Positions 36,016 through 47,202 of a DNA stretch of 64,000 bases are shown here, in pieces. The stretch spans positions 434,001 to 498,000 of the forward strand of contig NC_033557.1 in the NCBI RefSeq assembly GCF_001680005.1, in the 5' to 3' direction. Below the pieces are notes generated by a model, which worked only from the letters and a program-made list of their open reading frames with translations, made no database searches and was not told where the DNA came from. The translations under genes were made by a program, and so were the position numbers. Each line of letters opens with the position of its first letter. The first letter of the stretch is position 1. The DNA comes from Plasmodium coatneyi (Eukaryota > Apicomplexa > Aconoidasida > Haemosporida > Plasmodiidae).

Positions 36016-36541
36016 CCTACTGTGTGGGTGAGTGTGTATGTGGGGATGCCCAGTTGGTAGGCAAAAAAGGGGAAAAACGAAATGGCGAAACGAAATGGAG
36101 AAAGGAACCCACTTTTGTATACTTTTTCATAGACACCCGTGAGACCGCCTCAATGTTTGTGGCCCCCCCCATCTGACATGCACGCCTGAAATAATCGAGG
36201 ATGCCCTCAGCTGGCGATCCAAACGAGAGGGAACTTCCCTCAAATGGGAAAAAATGGAAACTAGAAAAATATAGGGAGAATGTTTTTTTGTGTACCACTG
36301 GGGGTACGGAAAAATAGAAGGTGGAATTTTTTTTTTTTTTTTTTTTCATCTGTCCATATGAAAAAATGGACATTTGTCTGGGGCACCCGTGGTGCGCGTG
36401 GGTATGCATACGCGAGTGCTTCCGCAGCTATTCAGGGGTGTCACAACGTGGTAATTCATGAGCATTTTAACGTTCCCATTAATGTGCATTCCAAATGAAA
36501 TAACCACGTGCATGCGCGAAGGACGCACAACAATTTGCACG

Positions 36542-36574
<33 letters not shown>

Positions 36575-36679
36575 AAGTCTGCCGCAGGGTGGGGGGCGCA
36601 AAGGTGAAAATGTCCACATGGCGCCGAAGGACGGGGGGACAGTCTTCTGCAAAGTGCCATTCGTTGATGATGACGCCAA
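36016..36679. other. Intergenic region (tandem minus-strand genes)
   Basis: About 0.66 kb. It contains a T tract (about 36,329-36,347) and an A tract of about 29 bases (36,542-36,570). No gene is supported. Confidence 0.5.
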
Positions 36680-37777
36680 TCAAAAAACGACCTTATCGTT
36701 AGGGTTAACCCAGTTCATAATTTTCACGTTGGCAGAGTTCCCCACGGGGATGTCGACATCCACACGCTTGGGTACCGGGTCCCGCCGGTCCGGCAATGGA
36801 AAGGCAGAAATGGACTCCACCTGAATAACCTGCCTGTTAATAACGTCGAAGGTGTTTTTGTGTCCCTGAAATTGGTCCTCTTCATTTTTTACATTTTCAA
36901 AATCACCAATGTCTTTGTAACCTAATTTTTTTGCATATATTAATTCTTTAATTTTTGAGACGGCTTCTTTTTTGCTAATTCGTTTTGTCTTTTCATCGCA
37001 TAGCTGATTTTCTCGAAGGAATCGCTTCACACTTTCCTCCTTGTAAATGGATTCGATACACTTTTGGGAGAGGAAGTATCTCTCGCTTAGTTTCTTCACA
37101 GAAAATCGAAACGGATCCAAGGAATGAAGAAAATAAATGTACTCTCTAAATAAAGGGTTCAATGTTTTATGTTCAGGTAATTTTATTGGGAAGGTTCGAT
37201 GCAGGAATTTTTTGAACCCACTATCTTGCCAGTATCTATAGTTGTCCAATGTCTCTAGGGTTGGGTTCCTGAACCCTACGAAATCGGAGTAACTGAGCTG
37301 ATTGCTGACATCCCGGCTGTATTCCTCTTTTATGTTTTCCGCAGGGTCGTTGGGTTCATTCTGGGATGCTCCTCCTTTGCTTTTCTCCCCCCTCTTCTGC
37401 TCATTCATATCGGAAATTCCTTTAACCTTTTTGCGCCGCGTCGGAATCACTACTCTGTACCTGTAGGGAACTGTGTACGCGGGGTTATCGCTAACTGGGT
37501 GGGTAGCATAGTAACCTCTTTTTTCTTTTTCTTCATTGTTTTTTACATTTTCATTTTGCCAGCTTTCGGCCCACCGTGCACAGCTGGTCTTCTCGTTCGG
37601 TTGCACATACGATGGGTAATCCTCGTCTTCCCGTAACGGGGGGTCTATCATGTTCTGCACATCTCCCACTTCTCCGACGCTGCCACCGGAAATACTTCTC
37701 CCTTTGTCAACTGGGGGCACACCGCTTGGCCATCTTCTATTGCTGCGCAGCAGCAGTTTCCCGAGCGCCACAGCCAT
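36680..37777 (-). CDS. Conserved Plasmodium protein, possible mitoribosomal factor
   Basis: Single exon, 365 aa from the ATG at 37777. The N terminus MAVALGKLLLRSNRRWPSG is a plausible mitochondrial presequence. A charged low-complexity region follows (about 55-155), then a more ordered part: FKKFLHRTFPIKLPEH, DPFRFSVKKLSERYFLSQKC and ESIYKEESVKRFL, ending in a conserved-looking tail, DVDIPVGNSANVKIMNWVNP. The SVKKLSERYFLSQKCIESI stretch loosely resembles the fungal Bot1/mS45 mitochondrial regulator family; I give this low weight. Otherwise the function is not recognised. Confidence 0.75.
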   Translation of the reverse strand: MAVALGKLLLRSNRRWPSGVPPVDKGRSISGGSVGEVGDVQNMIDPPLREDEDYPSYVQPNEKTSCARWAESWQNENVKNNEEKEKRGYYATHPVSDNPAYTVPYRYRVVIPTRRKKVKGISDMNEQKRGEKSKGGASQNEPNDPAENIKEEYSRDVSNQLSYSDFVGFRNPTLETLDNYRYWQDSGFKKFLHRTFPIKLPEHKTLNPLFREYIYFLHSLDPFRFSVKKLSERYFLSQKCIESIYKEESVKRFLRENQLCDEKTKRISKKEAVSKIKELIYAKKLGYKDIGDFENVKNEEDQFQGHKNTFDVINRQVIQVESISAFPLPDRRDPVPKRVDVDIPVGNSANVKIMNWVNPNDKVVF

Positions 37778-38640
37778 GGGACAAGGGGTGAACCGTGCCG
37801 GGCAAAGCGGAGCATCCGTGTGGGTAACTGCGAGGTGATACGCCTAATCAGGCTGACACCAACTGCGGGGTGTAACTGCTCTACGCACTAGTTAAATTTT
37901 TTTTTAAAAGTGAGGCCAGCTAGCGAATTGCATCTTCAACGTGCTGGCGCGAGTAGCCCACTTTTAAGAAAAAATTAAATATTGTGGAAAAAAAAAAAAA
38001 AAAAAAAAAAATAGGAGAGGTGGGGAGCGGTGCAACAGTGTGGACCGAGTGTAGCGCCTTCCGTTGGGCCAAATGAACCTTCATTTCCCAATCCGCAATG
38101 TGTATCATCGTAAAGGGTTCAGTTTGCCCCCCACGAAACGTTCAAAGCGTTGCAGCAGTGGATGAAGCATGCGAAAGGGGAGACTCCCCATTTTGGAAAC
38201 GCAAGCGAATTTTTTTCTTTTTTTTCTCTACCCTTTTTACATTCAAAGCAGCCACATTTGCGGGGCGAACGAGACAGATACACCTTTGCCCAGGACATAC
38301 AATTGGTCCTCATCAGATCGACCGCTATAAAATGAATCCATGGCCAGGTTAAAAAAAAGAAAAAAGAAAAGGTCTCCCTTTACGGGTGGTTATACGGCAA
38401 AATGTAGCCAGTGTGGAAGGTAGGCCTTGCGCAAGATAGGCACAAATGGAGTAACCACGCTGGTGAAGCGGAGGTACACATTACCCCATGTGTTGCAAAC
38501 AATTCATATAGGGGGGAAAATGAAACCATGTAGTGAATATATTTGACAAACCATCAGATTCATATTGCGGTAAAATTTCACCCTCCTACGACGTTCCGCT
38601 GTTATGCATTTCAAATGTGAGTGCCTCTTGTAGATGCTCC
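37778..38640. other. Intergenic region
   Basis: About 0.86 kb between two minus-strand genes. It holds an A tract at about 37,987-38,010. No coding sequence is supported. Confidence 0.5.
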
Positions 38641-41600
38641 CTACGAACTGTCTCCCCAGGCCGACTCCGACACAGATATTTCGCTGGGCACATTCTTGTA
38701 TTCAAAAGCCAGGGAGTAATTCGATTCACTGGAGGAGCGGTCCAATTCGCTTTCGTCGTTGACCACCCGCTCATCACCACTACCACTTCGGCTTCTACTT
38801 CGACTGTTGCTGTTCCTGATTTTTTGCTTCTTCTTCTTGTTCCGCTCAGGGGAGGCCGTACCCCTTTTGAGGGCGTTCCTCCCCCCTTCGTCTTCCTCAC
38901 CACGGTTGGAAAGATCCAGACTGGAAAAGTCGCTACCAGCATCATCACCCGTGGGTAGGTGATCACTTCCAAAAGTGTTGCTCTCGTCATCTCCACTGTC
39001 CATTTCGTCACTTCCATCCTCATCACAGTGAATGCTCACCGATTTGAAGACCCGGCCAAAGGATCTACCCACCTCCTCAGGCAAAACATACGCTCGGAAA
39101 AAATGAGTAACTAGACATTTAATTAACGTCCGATTATGGTAGAAATATTTTGGCTCCCTTAAAAAGTTCATGCACACATTTACATGGTGGGCAAAGTAAA
39201 AGGAGTTAAATCGCTTCAACAGATGAACAAAGTGTTTGTTCATTAGGAAGAACAAAGGAACGGAGAGGTAGACATCTCCCTTCTTCCTCTTCGTACTAAC
39301 TTCCCCTGGTGTGACAGATACGTTCATAGCACTACCGGGAACCTTCTCCTCCAGGTACTGATTACATATGAGAGCCTCCCACAGGAATTGCACATAGTGG
39401 CGGTACACGTAGTTCCCACTAAAGTTGTTACAATAAATGTAGAACCCCAACTCGATGTCATCACAGGAGGGGGGTAGGAAGAGGTCCACCCGCTCAAAGG
39501 CACAAACTAACACGTAGAGCAAACCGGCTGTGAAAAACGTCATGGCGCTACTCAAATGAACAATGAGGCTGCCCCCCTTTTGTAAATAATTGAAGCATAT
39601 GATTAAGCTGGAAACGAAGTAGTTTTTCGTTTTTATTTCCTTTTCAATCACATGCACATAGTTTTGAAAAAGCTGCGTGTTGAGGTCAATGAATACGAGG
39701 GAGCAGATGTTTTTGCTTTCCAGTTTGTTCTGCAACATTTCACTGAAGTGCTTGTAGGGGGTTTTCCTTTCGTACAGCTCCTGCACGTTTAGGGGGGATG
39801 TGGCGTCTTCGGGCTCTGAGGGGGGGAGGAAAAGAAGTAATATATAGCGATGTAGTGATGAAGCACGCCGAACTGAAACGCGTCAGAAGTAATTAACTCC
39901 AAAATGGGCACACCGAGGACTCACCTGCAATGGGGTTACCACCGACTGGGCTGTCCGATCCCTCCAGCAGGATGCGACAACCAGACCCGAATTTGGAAAA
40001 GAAGGAGAAGACGCTGGCTGAGGCGTCCCCACTTATGATTAAAAAGTTGCGAAGGCACGATGAATCCTCAGTAAGATCCACGTGGGCGCAATTCTTCAAA
40101 ACGAAGAGGCAGTCAATGACGCTGCAGGGGAGCTCATTTCCGTCCATCACGTAGGATGAACACACAGGTTCGTATCGCTTCAGAACCTGTTTTATGCTGT
40201 TCATGCCAACAGCGCATTTGTTGTAGTAGATATGGTTTCTGCAGAGTAATATGTCCCTGTATAGTTCCTTCTCCAAATAAAAGGGGTTCTCAAATTGGCA
40301 CGCTTCCTTCTGGAGATAACACCTGAACCAGTTCTTGTTGGTAAAGTAGACTTGCTTCTTGAGGAGCCCCTCGAATTCCGCTTCATGCTTTTCCAGCAGA
40401 GTTTTATCCACTGAGAAGACTCTCTTTCGGATTAGGTCCTCGTCCAGGTGAAAAAAACCACCGGATGTACCATCGGCGGGGGTGACTCTGCTACCTGCCC
40501 GCTTCCGCGATGAGGTTTTGTCACCCTTAAAGTCGATTCTTCTTAAGAGTGCTGTGATTTGTTTGCGATATTTGTGAACATTCCCCCCACCGTTGGGGAA
40601 GACGCCATTACTGACATTTTCATTCGTTTCGTTCGATTCCCCCGTACCTTCGAAGAAGATGCCCCTTTCTGTTCCTGCTTGTGGGGGGAGGTTTAAGCAG
40701 CTCCTCAGTTTTTGTAACTCCTTCTTTGAAAATGGCGCCCCTGCGTAGGGGTAATTATTGGAGCGGCGTACCTTGTCCCGCTCAAATTGTACATCCGCCT
40801 CGTCCATATGATCCAGCTCATCTGCGCGGTTTGCTTGGTTTGCGTGGTCTGCGTGCTCTGTGTGATATACCGGCTGGATGATCCTCCCCTGGTCGAAGTA
40901 CAAATCGTCCAGCAGTCTGAACAGCAGCTTATCCTTTTTCCTAATGTCCACAAGTCGGTGCTCCTCGAAGAACTGCGAAAGGTACATCCTCTTGGTGTTC
41001 TCGATATTTTTCTTCATCAGATTCGTGTTGGATACATTTATACATTTTTTCAGGTAGTAAATTAGGTAGTCCACAAAATGGTGGATGCAGTTCTGGTATT
41101 CTCTGAAGAAGCTTTTCTTGATCCACTTTCTCGGAATGATATTTCTCCCTCGGAAGTTTCCTCTCTTTTTCACTCCGCCGGTGGAGTCATCTAGTATGTT
41201 TGTGCCTATCGTGTTTAGGTCATTGCCATCCACCACCGACGAAGCAATCTCCCTCTGTGCTCCCAGAACCCAATTATTTAAACTAGACAAAAAAATAGAT
41301 GTGATCCCATTAAAATGGATACCTACTAAAAAAACAACATTGCGCAGGTGACAACAGGAGGGTCTATACACCTCCAGCTTCTTGAAACATATAGCTAGGA
41401 TGGAAAAAATAGACAGGAGAAAATTGTCGAAGGATAATTTCATTTTAATGATGAAGCAACCCCCAATATCTACCATGCCCAAGGCACACACTAGCTGACT
41501 TATGCTCCTAATTCTTGCAGAATGGTTGTTCTGTTCCACCATGTGTTCGTTCGTCTTCTCCTTTTTGGAGTAATCCATCACGTCATCTGTGCTTATACTA

Positions 41601-42669
41601 TTTGCCGTTATTAGCTGAAACAGCTTCACCTTTTTGTTGCTCTCTCTTACCGTTTGGTTCCATACATGACTTATATTTTCTGGATGGATAATGCTGCCCG
41701 AGTTGTTTAGCCCTGAAACCCATCTCTCATTTTCTTGCATGTAGAGGTAGTAATACAATGGGTGGAATCTTTTCCCCTTCTGCAATGTTACAGGCGTCAA
41801 CGTATTATTGCCCCAGTTATCCTCCTCGTTCGTTTGTCCTGGGGGGGTGGGTTCGGATTGGAGCTCCCGCTTTGCATGCACCTGCTCAGGGACAACCCCC
41901 GTATAGCCACTCACATTGCAGTTATCACCAATTCCAGCGTGGCGCTCCTCCCCCGACGCATACTCGTCGAAGGGGTTCACACTCATGCCCATCCAATTGT
42001 GAATCACATGGTGGAGTTTATGAACCTTAAGGTAATAATTTAGGCAGCTTATAAAGTTGGCTTCCTCATAAAAATGGAAGCTGTTCAGGGTTAACGGTTC
42101 CGTGCTCGGTTTCTTGTCGATGCACCTTTCCACTATCTTCCTCTCCTTCAGTAACTCGTAAAAATAGATCCAGTCTTCGCATTCGATTTCATCGTTAATT
42201 TTATTTTTTTTTATATAGGACACGATGTCCTTGTCGTACTCAAACCGGTTAACTACGTCTTTGTATTTGTCCACAATTTTTTCGCAGATTTCGTCGTAGT
42301 ATCTTTTCCGCTCCTGCAGCTCTGCTATCTCGGTTGCGTCTTCGCTGCGGGGGGGTAATAAAAAAGGAAGAGAAAAATGGGGGAGTAAAGTGGGAAGGAA
42401 AAATGAAGAGCAACATGTTGCGCCCGCTTCAGCAGAACGGTGAACTGTTCAGATTGCAGAACATACAAGAGCGGCACCTGCAAAGGGTGCCCCCTTTGAT
42501 GTATGTAATGATCTCGTTTCCCATACCTGCCGAGCTCCCTCCTGATGGTGTCGCACCTGCACACACGCTTCCGCTTCACGCAGTAATCGCAGCTCTTTTC
42601 GGACTCCGCAATGTCATCTCCAGCAAAAATGTCGTTCAGGTTTGTCTCAAACGTAAATGTGTGATTCAT
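38641..42669 (-). CDS. Large protein resembling a degenerate FtsJ/CMTR1 cap methyltransferase
   Basis: Three exons: 42,527-42,669, 39,925-42,344 and 38,641-39,815, joined by GGCAG|GTATGG...CGCAG|CGAAG and TTGCAG|GTGAGT...CTCAG|AGCCC; all phases agree and the product is 1245 aa. The N terminus has a Cys cluster (C27, C30, C37, C39: CDYCVKRKRVCRC). The C-terminal half shows the layout of an FtsJ-type Rossmann 2'-O-methyltransferase: KCAVGMNSIKQVLKRYEP, then LIISGDASASVFSFFSKFGS (in the SAM motif position of CMTR1, DVCAGPGGFSEY), SLVFIDLNTQLF (motif IV position), and KGGSLIVHLSSAMTFFTAGL followed by CAFERVDLFLP, which matches the CMTR1 segment around the catalytic Lys. The Lys position is occupied by His/Leu here and the SAM glycines are mostly lost, so activity is doubtful. 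The tail is acidic and Arg/Ser-rich. The family assignment is by eye. Confidence 0.7.
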
Positions 42670-43814
42670 GGTTGGAGATGCATATTATCGGAATAAAAGC
42701 AGATTCACGCTCGCGCAGGAGCACCGGTTAATGGTCACGACGGAACAATCGATTCTCGGTCACAGGAGAACACCGATTCTCGACCGCGAAGATGGAACAA
42801 AATTGCCCCCAACGAAACAGCTCTTTCATTGTCCTGGCTTCCTTCCGCTAACAATCTACGGCGACAACGCGTCAGGTCTCCCTCGGTTATTCGTCGTGCT
42901 CGTTCAAAAAAAAAAAAAAAAAAAAAAAAAAGAGGGGGGGGCTACTCCGCGTGTCCCAGTATTTCGTTTACTTATGCCTGACCATATGGTGTTGCGATGG
43001 GGAGGAATATATACCTACGCGCATGCTTCAAGGTACACGCGTCGTGGTATAGGCCTATGCCGGCTAGCGCATCTACTCTCCTATACCTTTTCGCCTTAAC
43101 CTACTTGCGCATTCCCGGGAGGGCTCACAAGCGGAGTTCTATAACTACGCGTTACGCCTCGCTTTCTCTGCATTGGGAAATAGGGGATTTTCCGTTCCGC
43201 GTCATTTTCCCTTGTTCTTTGATCTATCGCATACAGGAGGCCACAGCAGGTAATCGGCATGTGCATAGAATGTACATGGTACGTACCTACGCCTGTACGT
43301 AGCGGCACATAGCCTCTGCACGCATATGCTCAGTCGAACCCGACAGGTGGGGTAGCCAGACTCTGCTGCGGCGCGCCTTCCTAGCGGGGCATGCCACTTG
43401 TTCTCCCCTTCGAAAATGACCTTTCGGGATTTCCTAGCCGAACTGCTTACCCTACACGGAAGTGCACGTACATGTATAAGATTGTTTGCACGAATGAACC
43501 TACTATTTCTTTTTTACTTTTTTTCCCCTTTTTTTTTTTTTTTTTCGTCCACTATGAATAAAACATTTGGAGGGCCTCAAAGTGGTGTACGAATAAATGA
43601 AAGACAAAATCAAGGGAAGAAAAAAGATAAAAAAGGAAAAGTGAAGAAAAGATAGAAAGATCCTTCCTTGAGAACGCGCGCAGCTTAAAAAAGAGGGAAG
43701 CCAAGCCCCACTGGGAACAAATTTTTGCCCTCTTTTGGAGCTACTTTGATGGCCATGAAAGCCCTATAATTCGCGCACCCTGCACAGACGACACAGGGGC
43801 GAGAGCAAATCAGG

Positions 43815-43846
<32 letters not shown>

Positions 43847-43953
43847 GGGAAAAAAAGAAATATCAACCTGCTTTTTGGATTGTATGAACTGTGCGCGGTG
43901 TTATTTATGCAATATGAGGGGAGGCATCGTTTTCCTAGGTGTTACATGTGAGG
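42670..43953. other. Core / variant-island boundary
   Basis: About 1.28 kb between the last conserved gene and the first kir. It contains A tracts at about 42,906-42,930 and 43,820-43,846. Sequence becomes markedly more AT-rich and TATA-repetitive from about 44.3 kb onward. A 79-codon plus-strand frame at 43,416-43,655 is of doubtful coding value. Confidence 0.55.
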
Positions 43954-45643
43954 CTACATTTGATGATACTTTATATTTCTCCTTTCTTCGGTCCTGTTGT
44001 TCCTTTCCTGCCTTTGATGTCTCTGTTGTTGTGGTTGTTGTTTGTTGTTTGTTCTTCCTGTTCCTCCTACCCTAGATGGTGACCTACGACCATTATATAT
44101 GGTAGAAACATCTTCTGTCATAGAATCTGATATGGTGGAAGGTGCTGTTGAATATACTGTCGAAATATCTGTAGAAGTCACTGTAGAGTTGTCGTCGTTC
44201 GAAGAACTGTTAAAATGCCGTTCAACTGATCTTTTCTTTCTATTTTTGTTTCCATTGCTCCTAGATGGGTTACCAAACCAAGATGGTAGAAGATTATACT
44301 AAAAAATAAAAGGAGTGGAAAGATAAAAAGGGTGAACATGTATATATATATATCATATATATGTATACATACTTCGTGCTAATTATAATTGTTGTAATTA
44401 TTACTTTGTAAAGAAGGAGAGCAGCCATTGGTAAACCTAAGAGCGCAGCTGTGGAGGAGACCACGGCTGGGGTGACGGTTGATGGATTTTCCACAGCTGT
44501 AGAGGGACTTCCTCCTGCAGGTTCTTCTTCCTGCTGTGGTAATGATGATGCAACAACTACTGAAGACAACTGTGTTAAGCAATTAACCAGATTTGCTCCT
44601 CCCTCCTCGTCCGATGCTGGTGGAGGGTCCTGCCCTCTTTCTTCAGACAGTGCCTTTTCTTTCAGTTTTGATGGTGGTGGGATAGTACCACTACCACCAT
44701 CACCATTACCTTCGAACTTGTCCCAGAATTTTTTAAAGTAATCATCTAGACTATGTGTCCCACCTGCTGCTATTGCTCCATAAGCACCATCAGCTCCACG
44801 ATCTCCACCAATTTCCTTAACACCATTTCCAGTTAGGTAGGTGTCATATTTCCCTTTACAGGAGGAATCTTCAGACGTGCAAGCCTTCAATTCTTTCCAT
44901 ATCATTCTATAGTCGTGGTAATAGTCGAATACTTTTTTTCTTCGTTTGAAAGCAGTACAATCAACACGATCGTTCATAGATTTATACTTACATTGATGGC
45001 TGGATCCTCCCAGTTTCTCATAGATTTGTTGCATGATACTGTAAACTGTATTAATCCTGCTCACTTTTTCACATAATTTACTCCCTAACCAGAAATAGAA
45101 GAAATCACAAATTCTGCTACATGGCGGATTTTCTGTTTTCGTCTTAGATAGAAAGCATGAAGCCTGCGCAATGTCCGTCATATACTGTGTTTGACCAACG
45201 AAACGGTTTCCTGGTGTACTGGCCAAAATACGCACTATATTGTCTTCCCAAGAAGTAATGCTCGCACAATCATTTCCGCCATTCTTGAACTTGTTATATA
45301 TTTTTTGTGAAGGTAAATCATTCACATTGCAGTCCCCCTATAAGTACAATTAGCAGGAAGCACAGTATGCAAGTATGGGCTTCTATGTATTCTTATATTT
45401 AAACTTATTACATTATGCAGAAAATACTTTATTTATCATATTTACATATTCTAAATGGAAGGAAATAATGTGTGTAGTACCTGTTCTCGTGCCATTTTTT
45501 CTTTATATACATTTTAATATATAGCAAATTTCTATTAAAGTGTGTTTATGTATGTGTTCATAGAGAATATTAAATACATAATATATAACTACTCATGTTA
45601 TAAAGAAAAGAAAAGAACAAACCTGCCTTACCGCGTTCACCAT
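43954..45643 (-). CDS. KIR/PIR family variant antigen (kir 1)
   Basis: Three exons: a tiny first exon ending at 45,643 (45,632-45,643 encoding MVNA with GCG|GTAAGG, or 45,623-45,643 encoding MVNAVRQ with CAG|GTTTGT; both phase 0), exon 2 at 44,405-45,337, and exon 3 at 43,954-44,298. About 429-432 aa. Exon 2 carries the pir ectodomain: NDLPSQKIYNKF, CSRICDFFYFWLG, CTAFKRRKKVFDYYHDY, then a Pro/Glu/Ser/Gly-rich stalk and the TM (AALLGLPMAALLLYK). Exon 3 is the cytoplasmic tail: YNLLPSWFG, basic KKRSVE, then STIYNG and an Asn/Gln/Arg-rich end. There is no signal peptide, as is normal for the family, which is placed on or in the infected red cell. The first of three minus-strand paralogues. The first exon is the uncertain part. 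Confidence 0.9.
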
Positions 45644-47202
45644 ATCTGTTATGTTATGTTCCTCTGCTATGTTACTGTGTTGGAATGTTAAAAATGTACA
45701 TCTATATATATGTGTGTGTCCGCTTATGTATGTATTTATATTTATGTGAATTTATATGTTAGGAAGATTGTGTTAAAATTGTTGTGTTAAAAGGTTGTGT
45801 TGTACATATGTATTTAGAATAAGGGTCATTTTTTATGTAAGTGTATGTGAAAATTTTTGCCTACTCCATACCCCCTTTTTTTCTTTATTAACAGTAAATT
45901 TTTACTTTACCTTTTCATAATGTACACATATTCATGAAATTTTGTAATAACGATAATGCTCTATACACATATGTACCAATGATTATATGTGCACATATAT
46001 ATATAATTTAAGGCATAAGAAAATGTATGGGAAACATCATGTATTGGAATAGGGGAGTGGAAGGGGGAAAATGATATTCCTCCCCAAAATTCTTCACGCG
46101 CCTACTATATTATTTTACTACAGGTGATTGTGCACAGCTACATATTGCTACACTCCCGCTACAGCTATTATGTATACAAGAATGCAATTTTCTTTGCTAA
46201 ACAATTTCAAAATATATATTCTAAATTTATGCTTTAATGTTATTTCAGGAAGGATTATTAAGAACTTCAAATAAACATAGTGTAGGATATATATACATAT
46301 ACATAGTACATCTTTCTCCTTTTTGTTTTTTTCATGTACATTTATGATTGTTTATTAATAAGAATTTGTTCATTTTTCTCTTCTCCTCTTTCTTTATTCT
46401 TTGATAAGTACACTATAATTTGCTTATGTATATTAGGAATATACCATGTGTGCCATTTTGAGCAATACCCTCACTCTTCCTCCTTCTTTTTGTAACATGC
46501 AAAGAAATATAAATTATTCCACATATATATATATATATATATATATGTATGTTATATATACATATATATATGTGTATATACGTATATATTCATTATGAAT
46601 GTAGGAGTGTATTTAACCGTTAGTGTTGCTTTCCCCGTGGATGGTGCTGGTTCTTATGGTGCCATTTTTTCTTTCCTTCTTCCTTATTTGTATATGTACA
46701 TTTTTCTGTATATGTATATATGTAATGTGAATTTTATATTTTATAAAAGGGTTGTCTTAAAGGTTGTGTGTGTTGTGCTCTGTGCTGTTCACGTACCCAT
46801 ATATTTGTGTAGGAAGTGTACATATATGGGGAAGTTTTTATGGAAGTTTGTAAGGAAGTGTATATATGTGCAGGAAGTTTTTATGAAAATTTTTTTTCAC
46901 TTTATTTTGACTTGGTTTGATCAACTTCCTTTCCCAGTAAGATGATCCAAAATATATATTCATTAAATATATATTTTTTTTTGACTTCTATTGACTACAC
47001 ATTAACATAGGAACCTTAGTATGAAAAAAAAAAAAAAAAAAAGAAGAGAAAAAAGGAAAGAAGAAAAAGGAATGGTGGGAAAGGAATGCCATTCTGCCCT
47101 TATAGAGTACCGGACCTTGAGTTTCTTTATCGTTCCTCCAAAGGGGGACCCATTCATTCAATGCTGTGTACGATGTTACATTCCAATCAATGTGTGTTGT
47201 TG
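45644..47202. other. Intergenic region kir 1-kir 2
   Basis: About 1.56 kb, AT-rich, with (TA)n tracts near 46,524-46,580 and an A tract at about 47,026-47,042. It contains a broken copy of a kir first exon (46,617-46,665). A plus-strand frame at 46,595-46,945 crosses this relic in antisense and is not accepted as a gene. Confidence 0.6.
46617..46665 (-). pseudogene. Relic kir first exon
   Basis: On the minus strand, ATGGCACCA is followed at once by a TAA stop, then by an EPAPSTGKATLT-coding stretch and an intron-like GTTAAATA. It aligns with the candidate kir 2 first exon at 48,903-48,953 (CCAGCA..CA.GGGG...CAACA then a GTAAATA-type donor). It lies 1.3 kb upstream of kir 1 exon 2, so it could be the former first exon of that gene. 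Confidence 0.6.

Noticed and set aside
38533..38958. Plus-strand frame of 141 codons
   Set aside because: Antisense to the Ser/Arg/Asp-rich C terminus of the CMTR1-like gene.
43416..43655. Plus-strand frame of 79 codons before kir 1
   Set aside because: The end (MNKTFGGPQSGVRINERQNQ and a Lys-rich tail) looks slightly protein-like, but poly-Phe from a T tract interrupts it and no family is recognised; not enough support.
46595..46945. Plus-strand frame of 116 codons between kir 1 and kir 2
   Set aside because: It runs antisense across the relic kir first exon and then AT-rich sequence; no support as a gene.
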